The notes under the pieces were generated by a model, which made no database searches, had not been told where the DNA came from, and worked only from the letters and a program-made list of their open reading frames with translations. A program made the position numbers and the translations under genes. Below are positions 27,202-35,011 of a DNA stretch of 64,000 nucleotides, piece after piece. How positions within the stretch are numbered: position 1 is the stretch's first letter; the number at the start of each line of letters is the position of its first letter. Source of the stretch: Usitatibacter rugosus (GTDB taxonomy: Bacteria > Pseudomonadota > Gammaproteobacteria > Burkholderiales > Usitatibacteraceae); assembly GCF_013003965.1 (NCBI RefSeq), contig NZ_CP053069.1, forward strand, positions 3,193,419 through 3,257,418, read 5' to 3'.

Positions 27202-27842
27202 GCGGCCGCCCAGGCGGAGGCCGGCACGAGACGAGCCCCGTCCGGAGCCTTCACCAGCAGGCTCGAAGCTCCGCCCGCCAGCTCTCTCCAGTTCACGGCG
27301 CCGCCATCGCGAAACTCGATCTCGCCGTCGAGGCGCATCGGCGAGCGCGCTTCCAGCGACGCGAGGTGCGACAGCCACGCGCTGACGGCGGACGTCGAGG
27401 GCGGCGCGGCGAGGAGATCGAGATCCGAACCCTGCGAGAGATACGCCTCGCCCGTGCGGTGCTGCCAGGCAAGAGAGCCGAAGACGCGAGCGGTGAAGCC
27501 CAGGTGGTCCGCGAGCTCCGCGAGACCGGTTGCGACGGTTCGCATCGCGTACGGCAGCACGGCAGCGGCCTCGCGCAACGCGGGCGGCTCCTCGATGCGC
27601 GCAATCCCGTCCGCCGCGACCGTGAGCGCGATGCGCAGCTTTCCCTGCGTGGGCGGCAATGCGAGACCGATGGCATGCCGCGCGGGGTCGTCGTCCGGTT
27701 GGCGAGCACGGGCAATCACCGGCAATCCTCGCGCGAGCCACGCCGCGACGGTCTCACGATGCGCCTCCGCGGCCGACGACACGACACGGGCCCGCGCCTC
27801 CGGCGCGACATGGACCCAATGGTGGCGGCGGAGCGCTTCCAC
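27192..27842 (-). CDS. mdcG: Malonate decarboxylase holo-ACP synthase
   Basis: This 216-residue nucleotidyltransferase-like protein moves the prosthetic group onto MdcC. It includes FGSLAWQHRTGEAYLSQGSD, with the SDLDLL motif typical of the CitX/MdcG nucleotidyltransferase core. GTG 27842 is chosen because it begins the HHWVHV segment right after the mdcE stop; the ATG 69 bp upstream would put 23 residues inside mdcE. It sits between mdcE and mdcB, which it overlaps. Confidence 0.88.
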   Translation of the reverse strand: MEALRRHHWVHVAPEARARVVSSAAEAHRETVAAWLARGLPVIARARQPDDDPARHAIGLALPPTQGKLRIALTVAADGIARIEEPPALREAAAVLPYAMRTVATGLAELADHLGFTARVFGSLAWQHRTGEAYLSQGSDLDLLAAPPSTSAVSAWLSHLASLEARSPMRLDGEIEFRDGGAVNWRELAGGASSLLVKAPDGARLVPASAWAAAWA

Positions 27843-27846
27843 CGTC

Positions 27847-28551
27847 TCAGGGCGCGGCGAGCATGCGCTCGACGACGGAATGCGCCGCCGTGCGGCCCCC
27901 GCGTTCGGCACCCAGGTGGCGGCGCCGATCGGAGCCCGCCGGGAGCGCGAGAGCGGCCTCGAGGTGGCCCGCGAGATCCCCCGACCACAGGCTCTCGATC
28001 GCGCCCAGCTTCTCGTAGTGCTCCGCGCCCGGTCCGAAGATGGGCGAAGTGCGGCACAGCGACTCGAGGCGCTCGATCGGAATTTGCGTGATGCGCGACA
28101 TCGCGGGCAGCGCCATCACGCGAACCTGCGCGTCCGGCGTCGCATACGTCTTGTCCGCGGTGAGTCCGAGCGCGAGGAAGCCGCCGCTCACCGCCTCGCC
28201 ATACACCAGCGCCAGCAGCGGATGTCCGCGGCGGCGCGCGACCTCGAAGCACTTCGCGAGGTGGGAGAGATAGCCGGGATTGCCGAGCATCTCGTCGCGG
28301 CGCGAGAGGCGCTGGCCCTGCGTGTCCACGAGCATGAGGATGGGACGCTTCGGATGCTTCTCGATCACCTCGAGGACATCGGTGGCGAGTGCGAAGGCGA
28401 GGTCGGCTCCGATGGCCGCGTGGCCGTGCGTTCCGACGACAGCGACCTCGCCGGCCTTCGCGAGGCCGGTGCCCACCACGCGCTCGCCCTCGATGTGCAC
28501 ATCGTGGCCGCCGGGAAAGAGCTGGCTGCAAAGCAGGATCGGATCAAGCAT
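27847..28551 (-). CDS. mdcE: Malonate decarboxylase gamma subunit
   Basis: This 234-residue crotonase-fold carboxyltransferase subunit forms, with MdcD, the enzyme that decarboxylates malonyl-S-ACP. Seen are LCSQLFPGGHDVHI, PILMLVDTQGQ, YGEAVSGGFLALG and VRVMALPAMSRIT. ATG 28551 overlaps the mdcD stop by 8 nt. Length is normal for MdcE. The protein lacks a membrane or signal segment, consistent with the soluble, biotin-independent decarboxylase. Confidence 0.92.
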   Translation of the reverse strand: MLDPILLCSQLFPGGHDVHIEGERVVGTGLAKAGEVAVVGTHGHAAIGADLAFALATDVLEVIEKHPKRPILMLVDTQGQRLSRRDEMLGNPGYLSHLAKCFEVARRRGHPLLALVYGEAVSGGFLALGLTADKTYATPDAQVRVMALPAMSRITQIPIERLESLCRTSPIFGPGAEHYEKLGAIESLWSGDLAGHLEAALALPAGSDRRRHLGAERGGRTAAHSVVERMLAAP

Positions 28552-29443
28552 CGGCGCGCTCCCGGACCCTGTCGGCCATCGCGACGAAATCGCCGGGCGT
28601 GAGCATGGGCACGGCTTTCGGCTCCGCCACGCCCAGCGACGCCCAGACATCCGTCGCGTCGCCGGCGGTTGCGAAGCGTTCGAGCCTTCGCCCGAGCGCG
28701 GCGTGCTCCGCGCGAACGGAAGCGAGGTCGATCGCGCGCGTGCGCCCGAAGAACGACGCCACCGCCAAACGCAGCGCATCGAAGCGGTCGGCGACCAGCG
28801 CGTCGGCCTCGCCCAGCAAATACCGGTGCTTGCCGCCCATCGTGCGCCAGACGAGCGCGCGATCACGGGCGTCGAACTCCTCCACGCCCTTCTGCGCCTC
28901 GATCACCTCCGGACCGGAGACGGAGAGCCGCCCCTCCTCCGTCATCACGACCCAGTCGCAGCCGCGCGCGACGATGCCCAGGCCGCCATAGCAACCGTTG
29001 GAGCCCGCGCACACCGCGACGACCGGCACGCCCGCGGCGCGCGCATCGAACACCGCGCGTTGAATCTCGGAGATCGCGATCAGGCCGGCATTTGCCTCGT
29101 GCAATCGAACACCGCCCGTATCGAGCAGCAGGACCACGGCCGCGGGCTTGTCGCGCGCGGCGCGCAGCAGCAGGCCCGTCAACTTGGCGCCATGCACCTC
29201 GCCCACCGAACCGCCCATGAACTCCGGCTCCTCGGCCGCGAAGAACACCGTCTTTCCCTCGAGCGTGGCCCGGCCCGTGACGACCCCATCGTCGAACGCG
29301 ACGGGCATCTCCAGCGCGGGCAGGTGCGGGCTCGTCACGCGCTCGGCCGGCCCCAGCCATTCGTGCACGCTGCCCGCGTCGAAGAAGCGGCGCACGCGCT
29401 GGCGCGCCGTGGCCTCCAGGTAACCGGCGTTGGCGATGGTCAC
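28544..29443 (-). CDS. mdcD: Malonate decarboxylase beta subunit
   Basis: This 299-residue carboxyltransferase-fold subunit has VFFAAEEPEFMGGSVGEVHG, VVLLLDTGGVRLHEANAGL and GSNGCYGGLGIVARG. It starts at GTG 29443, whose GTGA overlaps the mdcC stop by 4 nt. The frame open upstream (to 29650) lies over mdcC. It completes the catalytic core with MdcE, whose start it overlaps. Confidence 0.92.
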   Translation of the reverse strand: MTIANAGYLEATARQRVRRFFDAGSVHEWLGPAERVTSPHLPALEMPVAFDDGVVTGRATLEGKTVFFAAEEPEFMGGSVGEVHGAKLTGLLLRAARDKPAAVVLLLDTGGVRLHEANAGLIAISEIQRAVFDARAAGVPVVAVCAGSNGCYGGLGIVARGCDWVVMTEEGRLSVSGPEVIEAQKGVEEFDARDRALVWRTMGGKHRYLLGEADALVADRFDALRLAVASFFGRTRAIDLASVRAEHAALGRRLERFATAGDATDVWASLGVAEPKAVPMLTPGDFVAMADRVRERADA

Positions 29444-29751
29444 GAGGCCTCCAGCTCCGCGGCCGCCTGCGCGAGGCGAAGGCCCACGACGGCCGGCGTG
29501 GCGCCGGCATCGTTGATCGTCACCAGCAGGTCGGGCACGCGAACGCGCTGCGCGAAATCGCCGAGCACCGCTTCCCACGTGGCGCCGAAGCCGCGCACCG
29601 ACGTGTTCACGACGATCTTCATGCGGCCACCGAGCGGCGTGGGCTCGCACAGCGCTTCCATGTTTCCCGAGCCGACCACGCCGACGATCACGGGTTCGGA
29701 GCGGAGCGGACCAGGCGGGAAAGGACCGAACTCGAAGGAGAGATTTTCCAT
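29440..29751 (-). CDS. mdcC: Malonate decarboxylase acyl carrier protein (delta subunit)
   Basis: This 103-residue carrier protein has VVGSGNMEAL, with Ser28 at the position that bears the phosphoribosyl-dephospho-CoA prosthetic group in characterised MdcC, and NTSVRGFGATWEAVL. It is small and acidic. It follows mdcA by 4 nt and overlaps mdcD by 4 nt, consistent with tightly balanced expression of enzyme subunits. Confidence 0.92.
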   Translation of the reverse strand: MENLSFEFGPFPPGPLRSEPVIVGVVGSGNMEALCEPTPLGGRMKIVVNTSVRGFGATWEAVLGDFAQRVRVPDLLVTINDAGATPAVVGLRLAQAAAELEAS

Positions 29752-29755
29752 GGGC

Positions 29756-31399
29756 TCACCAGTTGCGGAAACGCTTGGGGGGATCGTAGAGGCCGCCGGA
29801 CCAGCGCACGAGGTCCTTCACCGAGCGGGCGGCGAGGAGGTCGCGCGTGGCCATGCGCGGATCGATGCCGAGGTCGGCGGGGCGCTGCACGATGCCGCGG
29901 CCTTGCAGGTTCTCGCCCACCTTGCGATCGCGCGCCAGGCCGACGGGCGTGTAGCCCGCGACATTGCGGATCGCCTGCTCGCGCTCGGCCAGCGTCTCGC
30001 AGCGGTGCAGGTGCGCGATGCCCTCCTCCGTCACGAGGTGCGTCACGTCGTCGCCATAGACCATGACCGGCGGAAGTGACAGGCCGAAGTCTTCCTGCAG
30101 CTTCCACGCATCGAGGCGCTCGACGAACGTGGGCGCCATCTTGTCCTGGAAGGTCTCGACCAGCTGCACGACGAGCTTCCGGCCGCGCGGCATTGTCGAG
30201 CCGTGGCGCGCGCTTTCGAGGCCCGCCTTCAGCCAACCGGGGCTTGCGTGACGGCGTCCGCGCGACTCGCTGCCGAAGTTGGGCGCTCCACCGAAGCCCG
30301 TCACGCGATTCAACGTGGCCGTCGACGAATTGCCCTCGAGGTCCATCTGCAGCGTGGATCCGGTGAAGAGATCGGTGTAATGCCCGGCCAACTGGCAGAA
30401 CACGCGGTTCGATCGCATGGTGCCGTCGGGTCCGTTGAAGAATACGTCGGGCCGCGCGGCGCAGTACGCCTCCATGCCGAGCTCGGAGCCTGCGCAATGG
30501 ATCGCCTCCACGAAGCCGGACTCGATGGCGGGGATCAGCGTCGGGCACGGGTTCACCGACATGAACTTGCAGATCTTCCCCTTCAAGCCGAGGCTCTCCG
30601 CGTACGTGGGCAGGATGAGCTCGATCGCCGCCGTGTCGAAACCGATGCCGTGGTTCAGGCGCGCGATCTCGTAGGGGCCGTAGATGCCCTTCACGACCAT
30701 CATCGCCATGAGGATCTGGATCTCGGTGACCTGCGCCGGGTCGCGCGTGAAGATGGGTTCGAGATGGTGCGGCTTGGGCGCCTTCACGACGAAGCCGACC
30801 CAGTCGGCGGGAACATCGACGCGCGGGACTTTCTCGACGATCTCGTTCACCTGCGCGACCACGATGCCCTGCTTGAACGCCGTGCTCTCGACGACCGCGG
30901 GCGTGTCCTCGGTGTTGGGGCCCGTATAGAGGTTGCCTTCGCGGTCCGCGCTCTGCGCCGCCACGAAAGACACGCGCGGCGTGAGATCGATGAAGTAGCG
31001 GCTGTAGAGCTCGAGGTAGGTGTGGATCGCGCCCACCTCGACCTTGTTCTCCTTGATCAGGCGCGCCATGCGCACGCCCTGGTCGCCGGAGAAGCAGAAG
31101 TCCAGGCGGCGGGCGATACCCCGCTCGAAGATATCCAGGTGCGAAGGCAGCGACAGCGTCGACTGCACGACGTGCAGATCGTGGATCACCGCGGGATCGA
31201 GCTTCGCCAGCGCACCCGAGAGGAAGTCGGCCTGCTTCTGGTTGTTGCCCTCGACGCAGATGCGATCGCCGGAAACGAGGATGGCATTCAACAGGTCGCC
31301 AATGCGCGCGGCATCGACGACCTTGCCCAGGCCTGCGGCGCGGGCGCGCTCGAGGCGCCGCGCTCGCTCCTGCTCGCCCTGGTTCCAGGCGCGGGCCAT
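29756..31399 (-). CDS. mdcA: Malonate decarboxylase alpha subunit (malonate:ACP transferase)
   Basis: This 547-residue CoA-transferase-like protein exchanges malonyl and acetyl groups on MdcC. Seen are VSGDRICVEGNNQKQADFL, ALAKLDPAVIHDLHVVQS, SADREGNLYTGPNTEDTP and LNHGIGFDTAAIELILPTY. Length is normal for MdcA. ATG 31399 shares its last base with the stop of the Bug receptor gene. The longer open frame upstream lies over that gene. First enzyme gene of the operon. Confidence 0.93.
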   Translation of the reverse strand: MARAWNQGEQERARRLERARAAGLGKVVDAARIGDLLNAILVSGDRICVEGNNQKQADFLSGALAKLDPAVIHDLHVVQSTLSLPSHLDIFERGIARRLDFCFSGDQGVRMARLIKENKVEVGAIHTYLELYSRYFIDLTPRVSFVAAQSADREGNLYTGPNTEDTPAVVESTAFKQGIVVAQVNEIVEKVPRVDVPADWVGFVVKAPKPHHLEPIFTRDPAQVTEIQILMAMMVVKGIYGPYEIARLNHGIGFDTAAIELILPTYAESLGLKGKICKFMSVNPCPTLIPAIESGFVEAIHCAGSELGMEAYCAARPDVFFNGPDGTMRSNRVFCQLAGHYTDLFTGSTLQMDLEGNSSTATLNRVTGFGGAPNFGSESRGRRHASPGWLKAGLESARHGSTMPRGRKLVVQLVETFQDKMAPTFVERLDAWKLQEDFGLSLPPVMVYGDDVTHLVTEEGIAHLHRCETLAEREQAIRNVAGYTPVGLARDRKVGENLQGRGIVQRPADLGIDPRMATRDLLAARSVKDLVRWSGGLYDPPKRFRNW

Positions 31400-32379
31400 C
31401 AACTCTCGAGCGTGATGTTGGCTTCGCGGATCACCTTGCCCCACTTGGCGAGGTCGGCCTTGAGCATCTCGTTCACCTGCGCGGGGGTGCGCGGCCCGAC
31501 GTCCTCGTTGCCGAGCTTCTCCAGCTCCTTGATGAGGTCGGCGTCGACGAGGGCCGATTTCAGGTCCTTCTCGAAGCGCTGCGCGACCGGCGCGGGCAGC
31601 GACGCGGGGCCGACCATCATGAACCACAGCACGGCTTCGTAGCCCGGGATCGTCTCGGCGACCGTGGGCACGTCGGGCAGCGGGGCGGAGCGCTTGGCAC
31701 TCGTGACCGCGAGAGCGCGCGCCTTGCCGGCCTGGATCATCTGCAGGGCCGGGCCGATCGTCGCGAACATCACCGGCACCTGGCCGCCGATGAGATCGGT
31801 GAGCGCCGGAGCCGCGCCCTTGTACGGCACGTGCGTCATCTTCACGCCGGCCTGCGCCTTGAAGAGCTCGCCCGCGAGGTGGTGCACGGAACCCACGCCC
31901 GAGCTCGCGTAGTTGAGCTTGTCCGGCTGCGCCTTGGCGAGCGCGATCAGGTCCTTGATGTTGTTGGCGGGCACGCTGGGGTGCACGAGAACCACGAGGC
32001 CCGTCGCGCACACGTACGAGAGCGCGGTGAAATCCTTCAGCGGGTCGTAACCGACCTTGCGCAGGTTCGGCATGATCGTCATCGGGCCCGAATCGGTGAG
32101 GCCGATGGTGTAGCCGTCGCCGGTGGACTTGGCGACGAAGTCCGCGCCCAGCGAGGCGCCCGCGCCCGGCTTGTAGTCCGGCACGACGGGCTGTCCCAAC
32201 CCCTTCTCGAGGTAACGGCCCACGAGGCGGCCGGTTGCGTCGGTGGCCCCTCCGGTCGAGTAGCCGATGATCATCTTCACCGGCTTGTCGGGAAACGCGG
32301 CGCGTGCGACGCCGGGAAGGGTGAGGGCCGCTGCGCCGGCGGCCAAGCCGTGCAGCACGGTGCGTCGTTGGTGGTTCAT
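31399..32379 (-). CDS. Bug-family (tripartite tricarboxylate-type) substrate-binding protein
   Basis: This 326-residue periplasmic receptor has a Tat-like signal (NHQRRTVLHGLAAGAAAL, ending ARA). The Bug/TctC family motifs include FPDKPVKMIIGYSTGGATD, YKPGAGASLGADFVA and THVPYKGAAPALTDLIGG. Its position directly before mdcA predicts malonate as ligand. No TctA/TctB membrane partners and no MdcLM/MadLM carriers lie in the window, so the transporter must be elsewhere or the receptor serves sensing. Bug proteins are strikingly abundant in Burkholderiales. Confidence 0.9.
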   Translation of the reverse strand: MNHQRRTVLHGLAAGAAALTLPGVARAAFPDKPVKMIIGYSTGGATDATGRLVGRYLEKGLGQPVVPDYKPGAGASLGADFVAKSTGDGYTIGLTDSGPMTIMPNLRKVGYDPLKDFTALSYVCATGLVVLVHPSVPANNIKDLIALAKAQPDKLNYASSGVGSVHHLAGELFKAQAGVKMTHVPYKGAAPALTDLIGGQVPVMFATIGPALQMIQAGKARALAVTSAKRSAPLPDVPTVAETIPGYEAVLWFMMVGPASLPAPVAQRFEKDLKSALVDADLIKELEKLGNEDVGPRTPAQVNEMLKADLAKWGKVIREANITLES

Positions 32380-32413
32380 GGAGCTCTCCTCGTGCGGCCC
32401 ACGGAGCGGGGCC

Positions 32414-33082
32414 TTAGATGTCGGTGGTGTCGCGGGTGAACTTCTCGATGACGTCTAACAGCTTGTCGGTGGCCTTCGCGGCGGCCGTGGCATCGCCGTC
32501 GGCGATGGCGCGCGCGATGTCGGCGTGCAGCTTCGCCGTCATGGGCATGTCGGCCGCCTGCTTGTAGTGGATGTACCAGAACCGGCGCGAGAGCGAATGC
32601 ATGAGGCTCATCGCACCGAGGGCGAACTCGTTGTGCGACGCCTGGCTGCAAAGCTCGTTGAAGGCGCGGTCGGTGCGCATGAAAGCCACGTCGTCGTTGG
32701 CCTTCGCGGAGCGCTCGAAGCTGCGCACGATCTCGCGGAACTGCTCGCGCTCCTGCTCGGTGGCGCGCTTCGCCGCGCTGCGGGCCACGAGGCGCTCCAG
32801 CTCCCTGCGCACCTCGAGCAGGCGAAGCTGGCTCTTCACGTTGATCTCGGAGACGAGGATGCCGCGGCGCGGGAGGATCACCACCAGGCGTTCGCGCGCG
32901 AGGCGCTGCAGGGCTTCGCGGATCGGCGTCCTTCCGATGCCCAGCTTCTCGGAGAGCTCCGCTTCGGAGACGGCCGCGCCAGGCGCGAGCCGCAGCGTGA
33001 CGATCATCTCCTCGAGATCCGCGTAGGCGCGGTCCGTGAGGCTCTGGGCCGGTCCGTCGGCTCGGGCGGGACGCTTCGGCAT
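32414..33082 (-). CDS. GntR family regulator (FCD domain)
   Basis: This 222-residue regulator has an N-terminal winged HTH (residues 18-75, LSEKLGIGRTPIREALQRLA) and a C-terminal all-helical FCD domain (about 90-215) with metal-ligand histidines. It precedes the Bug receptor and mdc genes in the same orientation, so it is the likely malonate-responsive regulator (compare MdcY), and starts 3 bp after the panB stop. It might also bind the TTGATAT palindrome near 25.29 kb, but that is speculative. Confidence 0.88.
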   Translation of the reverse strand: MPKRPARADGPAQSLTDRAYADLEEMIVTLRLAPGAAVSEAELSEKLGIGRTPIREALQRLARERLVVILPRRGILVSEINVKSQLRLLEVRRELERLVARSAAKRATEQEREQFREIVRSFERSAKANDDVAFMRTDRAFNELCSQASHNEFALGAMSLMHSLSRRFWYIHYKQAADMPMTAKLHADIARAIADGDATAAAKATDKLLDVIEKFTRDTTDI

Positions 33083-33085
33083 GGG

Positions 33086-33976
33086 CTAGTGGTGCTTCCG
33101 CTTCTCGACCAGGCCCACGAACTTCTCGTATTCCTTCTCGTCCACGCCGTAGCTGTGGTCGTCGTCGGGGAACGTGCCGGCCTTCACCTCGGTGATGTAT
33201 TGCGTGATGCCCTTCACGGCCACCTCGGTCAGGTTCGCGAAGCGCTTGGTGAACTTGGGCTTGAAGTCGGTGAAGACGCCGAGCAGGTCGTGGCAGAGCA
33301 GGATCTGCCCGTCGGTGCCCACGCCGGCGCCGATGCCGATGGTGGGGATCTCGAGCTGCTCGCTGATCACGCGCGCGATCTTCGAGGGGACCGCTTCGAA
33401 TTCGAGCATGAAGCAGCCCGCGTCCTGGATGGCGAAGGCGTCCTCGAGGATCTTCATCGCCGTGTCCGCCGTCTTGCCCTGGATCTTGAAGCCGCCGAAC
33501 ATGGCGACCGTGTGGGGCGTGAGCCCGATGTGCGAAGCCGTGGGGATGCCGCTGTCCACCAGCGCCTTGAGGATGTGGGCCTGCGACTTGCCGCCTTGCG
33601 GCTTCACCGCATCCGTGCCCGCCTCCTGCATGAAGCGCGTGGCGTTCACGAGGGCGCGATCGACCGTGTTGTAGCTCTGGTAGGGCATGCAGCCCAATAC
33701 AAAGGTGTTGGGAGCGCCGCGGCGGATGGCCTGCGCGTGCAGCGTCATCATGTCCATGGTCGCGGGGATGGTGTTGGTATGGCCGTGCGCGATCATCGCG
33801 AGGCTGTCGCCCACCACGGCCACGTCCACGCCGGCCATCTCGGCCCAGCGGGCGGCGGTGTACTCCGGCACCGACATGTAGACCATCTTCTCGCCGGTGT
33901 GCTTGGAGTCGCGGATCTCCTGGATCGTGCGTTTCTTCCGCGCCGGCGTTGCGGGTGCTTCGGACTTCTCGGCCAC
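33086..33976 (-). CDS. panB: 3-methyl-2-oxobutanoate hydroxymethyltransferase
   Basis: This 296-residue ketopantoate hydroxymethyltransferase performs the first step of pantothenate synthesis. Signatures include AEMAGVDVAVVGDSLAMIAHGH, GCMPYQSYNT, KPQGGKSQAHIL, SHIGLTPHTV and IGIGAGVGTDGQILLCHDLLG. GTG 33976 has a GAGGAG site 7 nt upstream; the longer open frame contains a REP-like repeat and divergent gene. The N-terminus is about 30 residues longer than usual. panC is absent from the window. The minus-strand run continues into the GntR gene. Confidence 0.93.
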   Translation of the reverse strand: MAEKSEAPATPARKKRTIQEIRDSKHTGEKMVYMSVPEYTAARWAEMAGVDVAVVGDSLAMIAHGHTNTIPATMDMMTLHAQAIRRGAPNTFVLGCMPYQSYNTVDRALVNATRFMQEAGTDAVKPQGGKSQAHILKALVDSGIPTASHIGLTPHTVAMFGGFKIQGKTADTAMKILEDAFAIQDAGCFMLEFEAVPSKIARVISEQLEIPTIGIGAGVGTDGQILLCHDLLGVFTDFKPKFTKRFANLTEVAVKGITQYITEVKAGTFPDDDHSYGVDEKEYEKFVGLVEKRKHH

Positions 33977-33997
33977 GTCGTTCTCCTCGAACGCTCC

Positions 33998-34024
33998 GTC
34001 ATTCCCGCGAAGGCGGGAATCTTG
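33998..34024. repeat. REP-like palindrome (ATTCCCGC-GAAG-GCGGGAAT)
   Basis: A perfect 8-bp stem with a 4-nt loop reads ATTCCCGCGAAGGCGGGAAT at 34001-34020, followed by CTTGACTTC. It is the common proteobacterial intergenic repeat, located in the divergent promoter region between panB and the fatty-acid-hydroxylase-type gene. It probably does not terminate anything here, since it lies upstream of both genes. Confidence 0.65.
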
Positions 34025-34093
34025 ACTTCTTGTGTGATGCACAACTAATATATCAGCAACTCGACCACCCCGGCAACACCGGAGGGCCCGCCC

Positions 34094-34915
34094 ATGATGA
34101 CCGATAAGCAGCGCAAGTTCCGCGAGAAGTACGTCGCCGAGATCAGCCCGTACTACAGCGGCCTGCTCCACATCGCGGTGATGTACACGGCCGGCATCGG
34201 CGCCATCGTGTGGTGCGTCTCGCGCATGGTGAACCCGACGTGGGAGTGGCTCCTCGTCATCCCGGTCGCGATCGGCGGCAACTTCATCGAGTGGGGCATG
34301 CACAAGTTCGTGATGCACCGGCTGCGGGATGTCTTCGCCGTGCGCGCCATCTACGACCGCCACACTCGCCAGCACCACCAGTACTTCACCGACAACGACC
34401 ACGAGATCCATTCGATCCAGGAGTTCCGCATCGTGTTCTTCCCGTGGCGCGTGCTCACGGTGCTGGCCGTCGCGGGCGGCGGGCTGTCGCTCCTGGTCGC
34501 GCAGGTGCTGGGCGCGAATGCGGGCTACGTCACCTTCATCACGATGCTCGGCCACTACATGGTGTACGAGACGTTCCACTTCTGCTGCCACGTCCCCGAG
34601 AACGGGTTCGTGCGCAACATGCCGTTCGTGAACACCATCCGCCGCCACCACGCCGCGCACCACAACATGGGGATCATGATGCACGTGAACATGAACCTCA
34701 CCTTCCCCGTCGCGGACTGGGCGATGGGGACGAGCGACTTGAAGCGCGGGCTGATCGGCCACCTGTTCAACGGGTACAGCGACAAGCACGTGAAGGACGA
34801 GCTGAAGCCGATCATCGCGCGCTTCCGCAATGCGAAGGTCGAAGAGGAGCGCGTGACGCTGGAGGGGCCGGTGCTGAACGACGAGGAGAAGCAGGTCCTC
34901 GCGAAGGCTGCTTAG
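34094..34915 (+). CDS. Sterol desaturase/fatty acid hydroxylase-type membrane protein
   Basis: This 273-residue membrane protein has three to four hydrophobic segments and the histidine clusters of diiron membrane hydroxylases: HKFVMH, HTRQHH, HFCCH and HHAAHH. It probably hydroxylates or desaturates a lipid at the inner membrane. The sequence around them (IEWGMHKFVMHRLRDV) is family-like. It is divergent from panB. Its stop is immediately followed by a repeat and a strong GC hairpin (34970-34993) serving as terminator. Exact substrate unknown. Confidence 0.85.
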   Translation: MMTDKQRKFREKYVAEISPYYSGLLHIAVMYTAGIGAIVWCVSRMVNPTWEWLLVIPVAIGGNFIEWGMHKFVMHRLRDVFAVRAIYDRHTRQHHQYFTDNDHEIHSIQEFRIVFFPWRVLTVLAVAGGGLSLLVAQVLGANAGYVTFITMLGHYMVYETFHFCCHVPENGFVRNMPFVNTIRRHHAAHHNMGIMMHVNMNLTFPVADWAMGTSDLKRGLIGHLFNGYSDKHVKDELKPIIARFRNAKVEEERVTLEGPVLNDEEKQVLAKAA

Positions 34916-34958
34916 GGCGAAAGGCGTCCTCCGCAGATAAACACGGATGAACGCAGAT
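34915..34958. repeat. Left copy of inverted repeat bracketing the beta-propeller gene
   Basis: GGCGAAAGGCGTCCTCCGCA followed by GATAAACACGGATGAACG matches the reverse complement of 37168-37212 with only a few substitutions over about 44 bp. It directly abuts the stop codon of the fatty-acid-hydroxylase-type gene, as the right copy abuts the efp stop codon. TCCGCAGATAAACACGGAT repeats are known as dispersed bacterial repeats. Confidence 0.8.
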
Positions 34959-34969
34959 GCTTGAAATGC

Positions 34970-34993
34970 AAAGGGCGCCCGAAGGCGCCCTTT
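34970..34993 (+). terminator. Rho-independent terminator (left of cassette)
   Basis: AAAGGGCGCC-CGAA-GGCGCCCTTT forms a perfect 10-bp stem with a CGAA loop and is followed by TTCTTT. It should terminate the fatty-acid-hydroxylase-type gene on the plus strand. The same hairpin occurs on the far side of the beta-propeller gene at 37119-37138. Confidence 0.8.
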
Positions 34994-35011
34994 TCTTTGA
35001 ATCAGCGGAAG

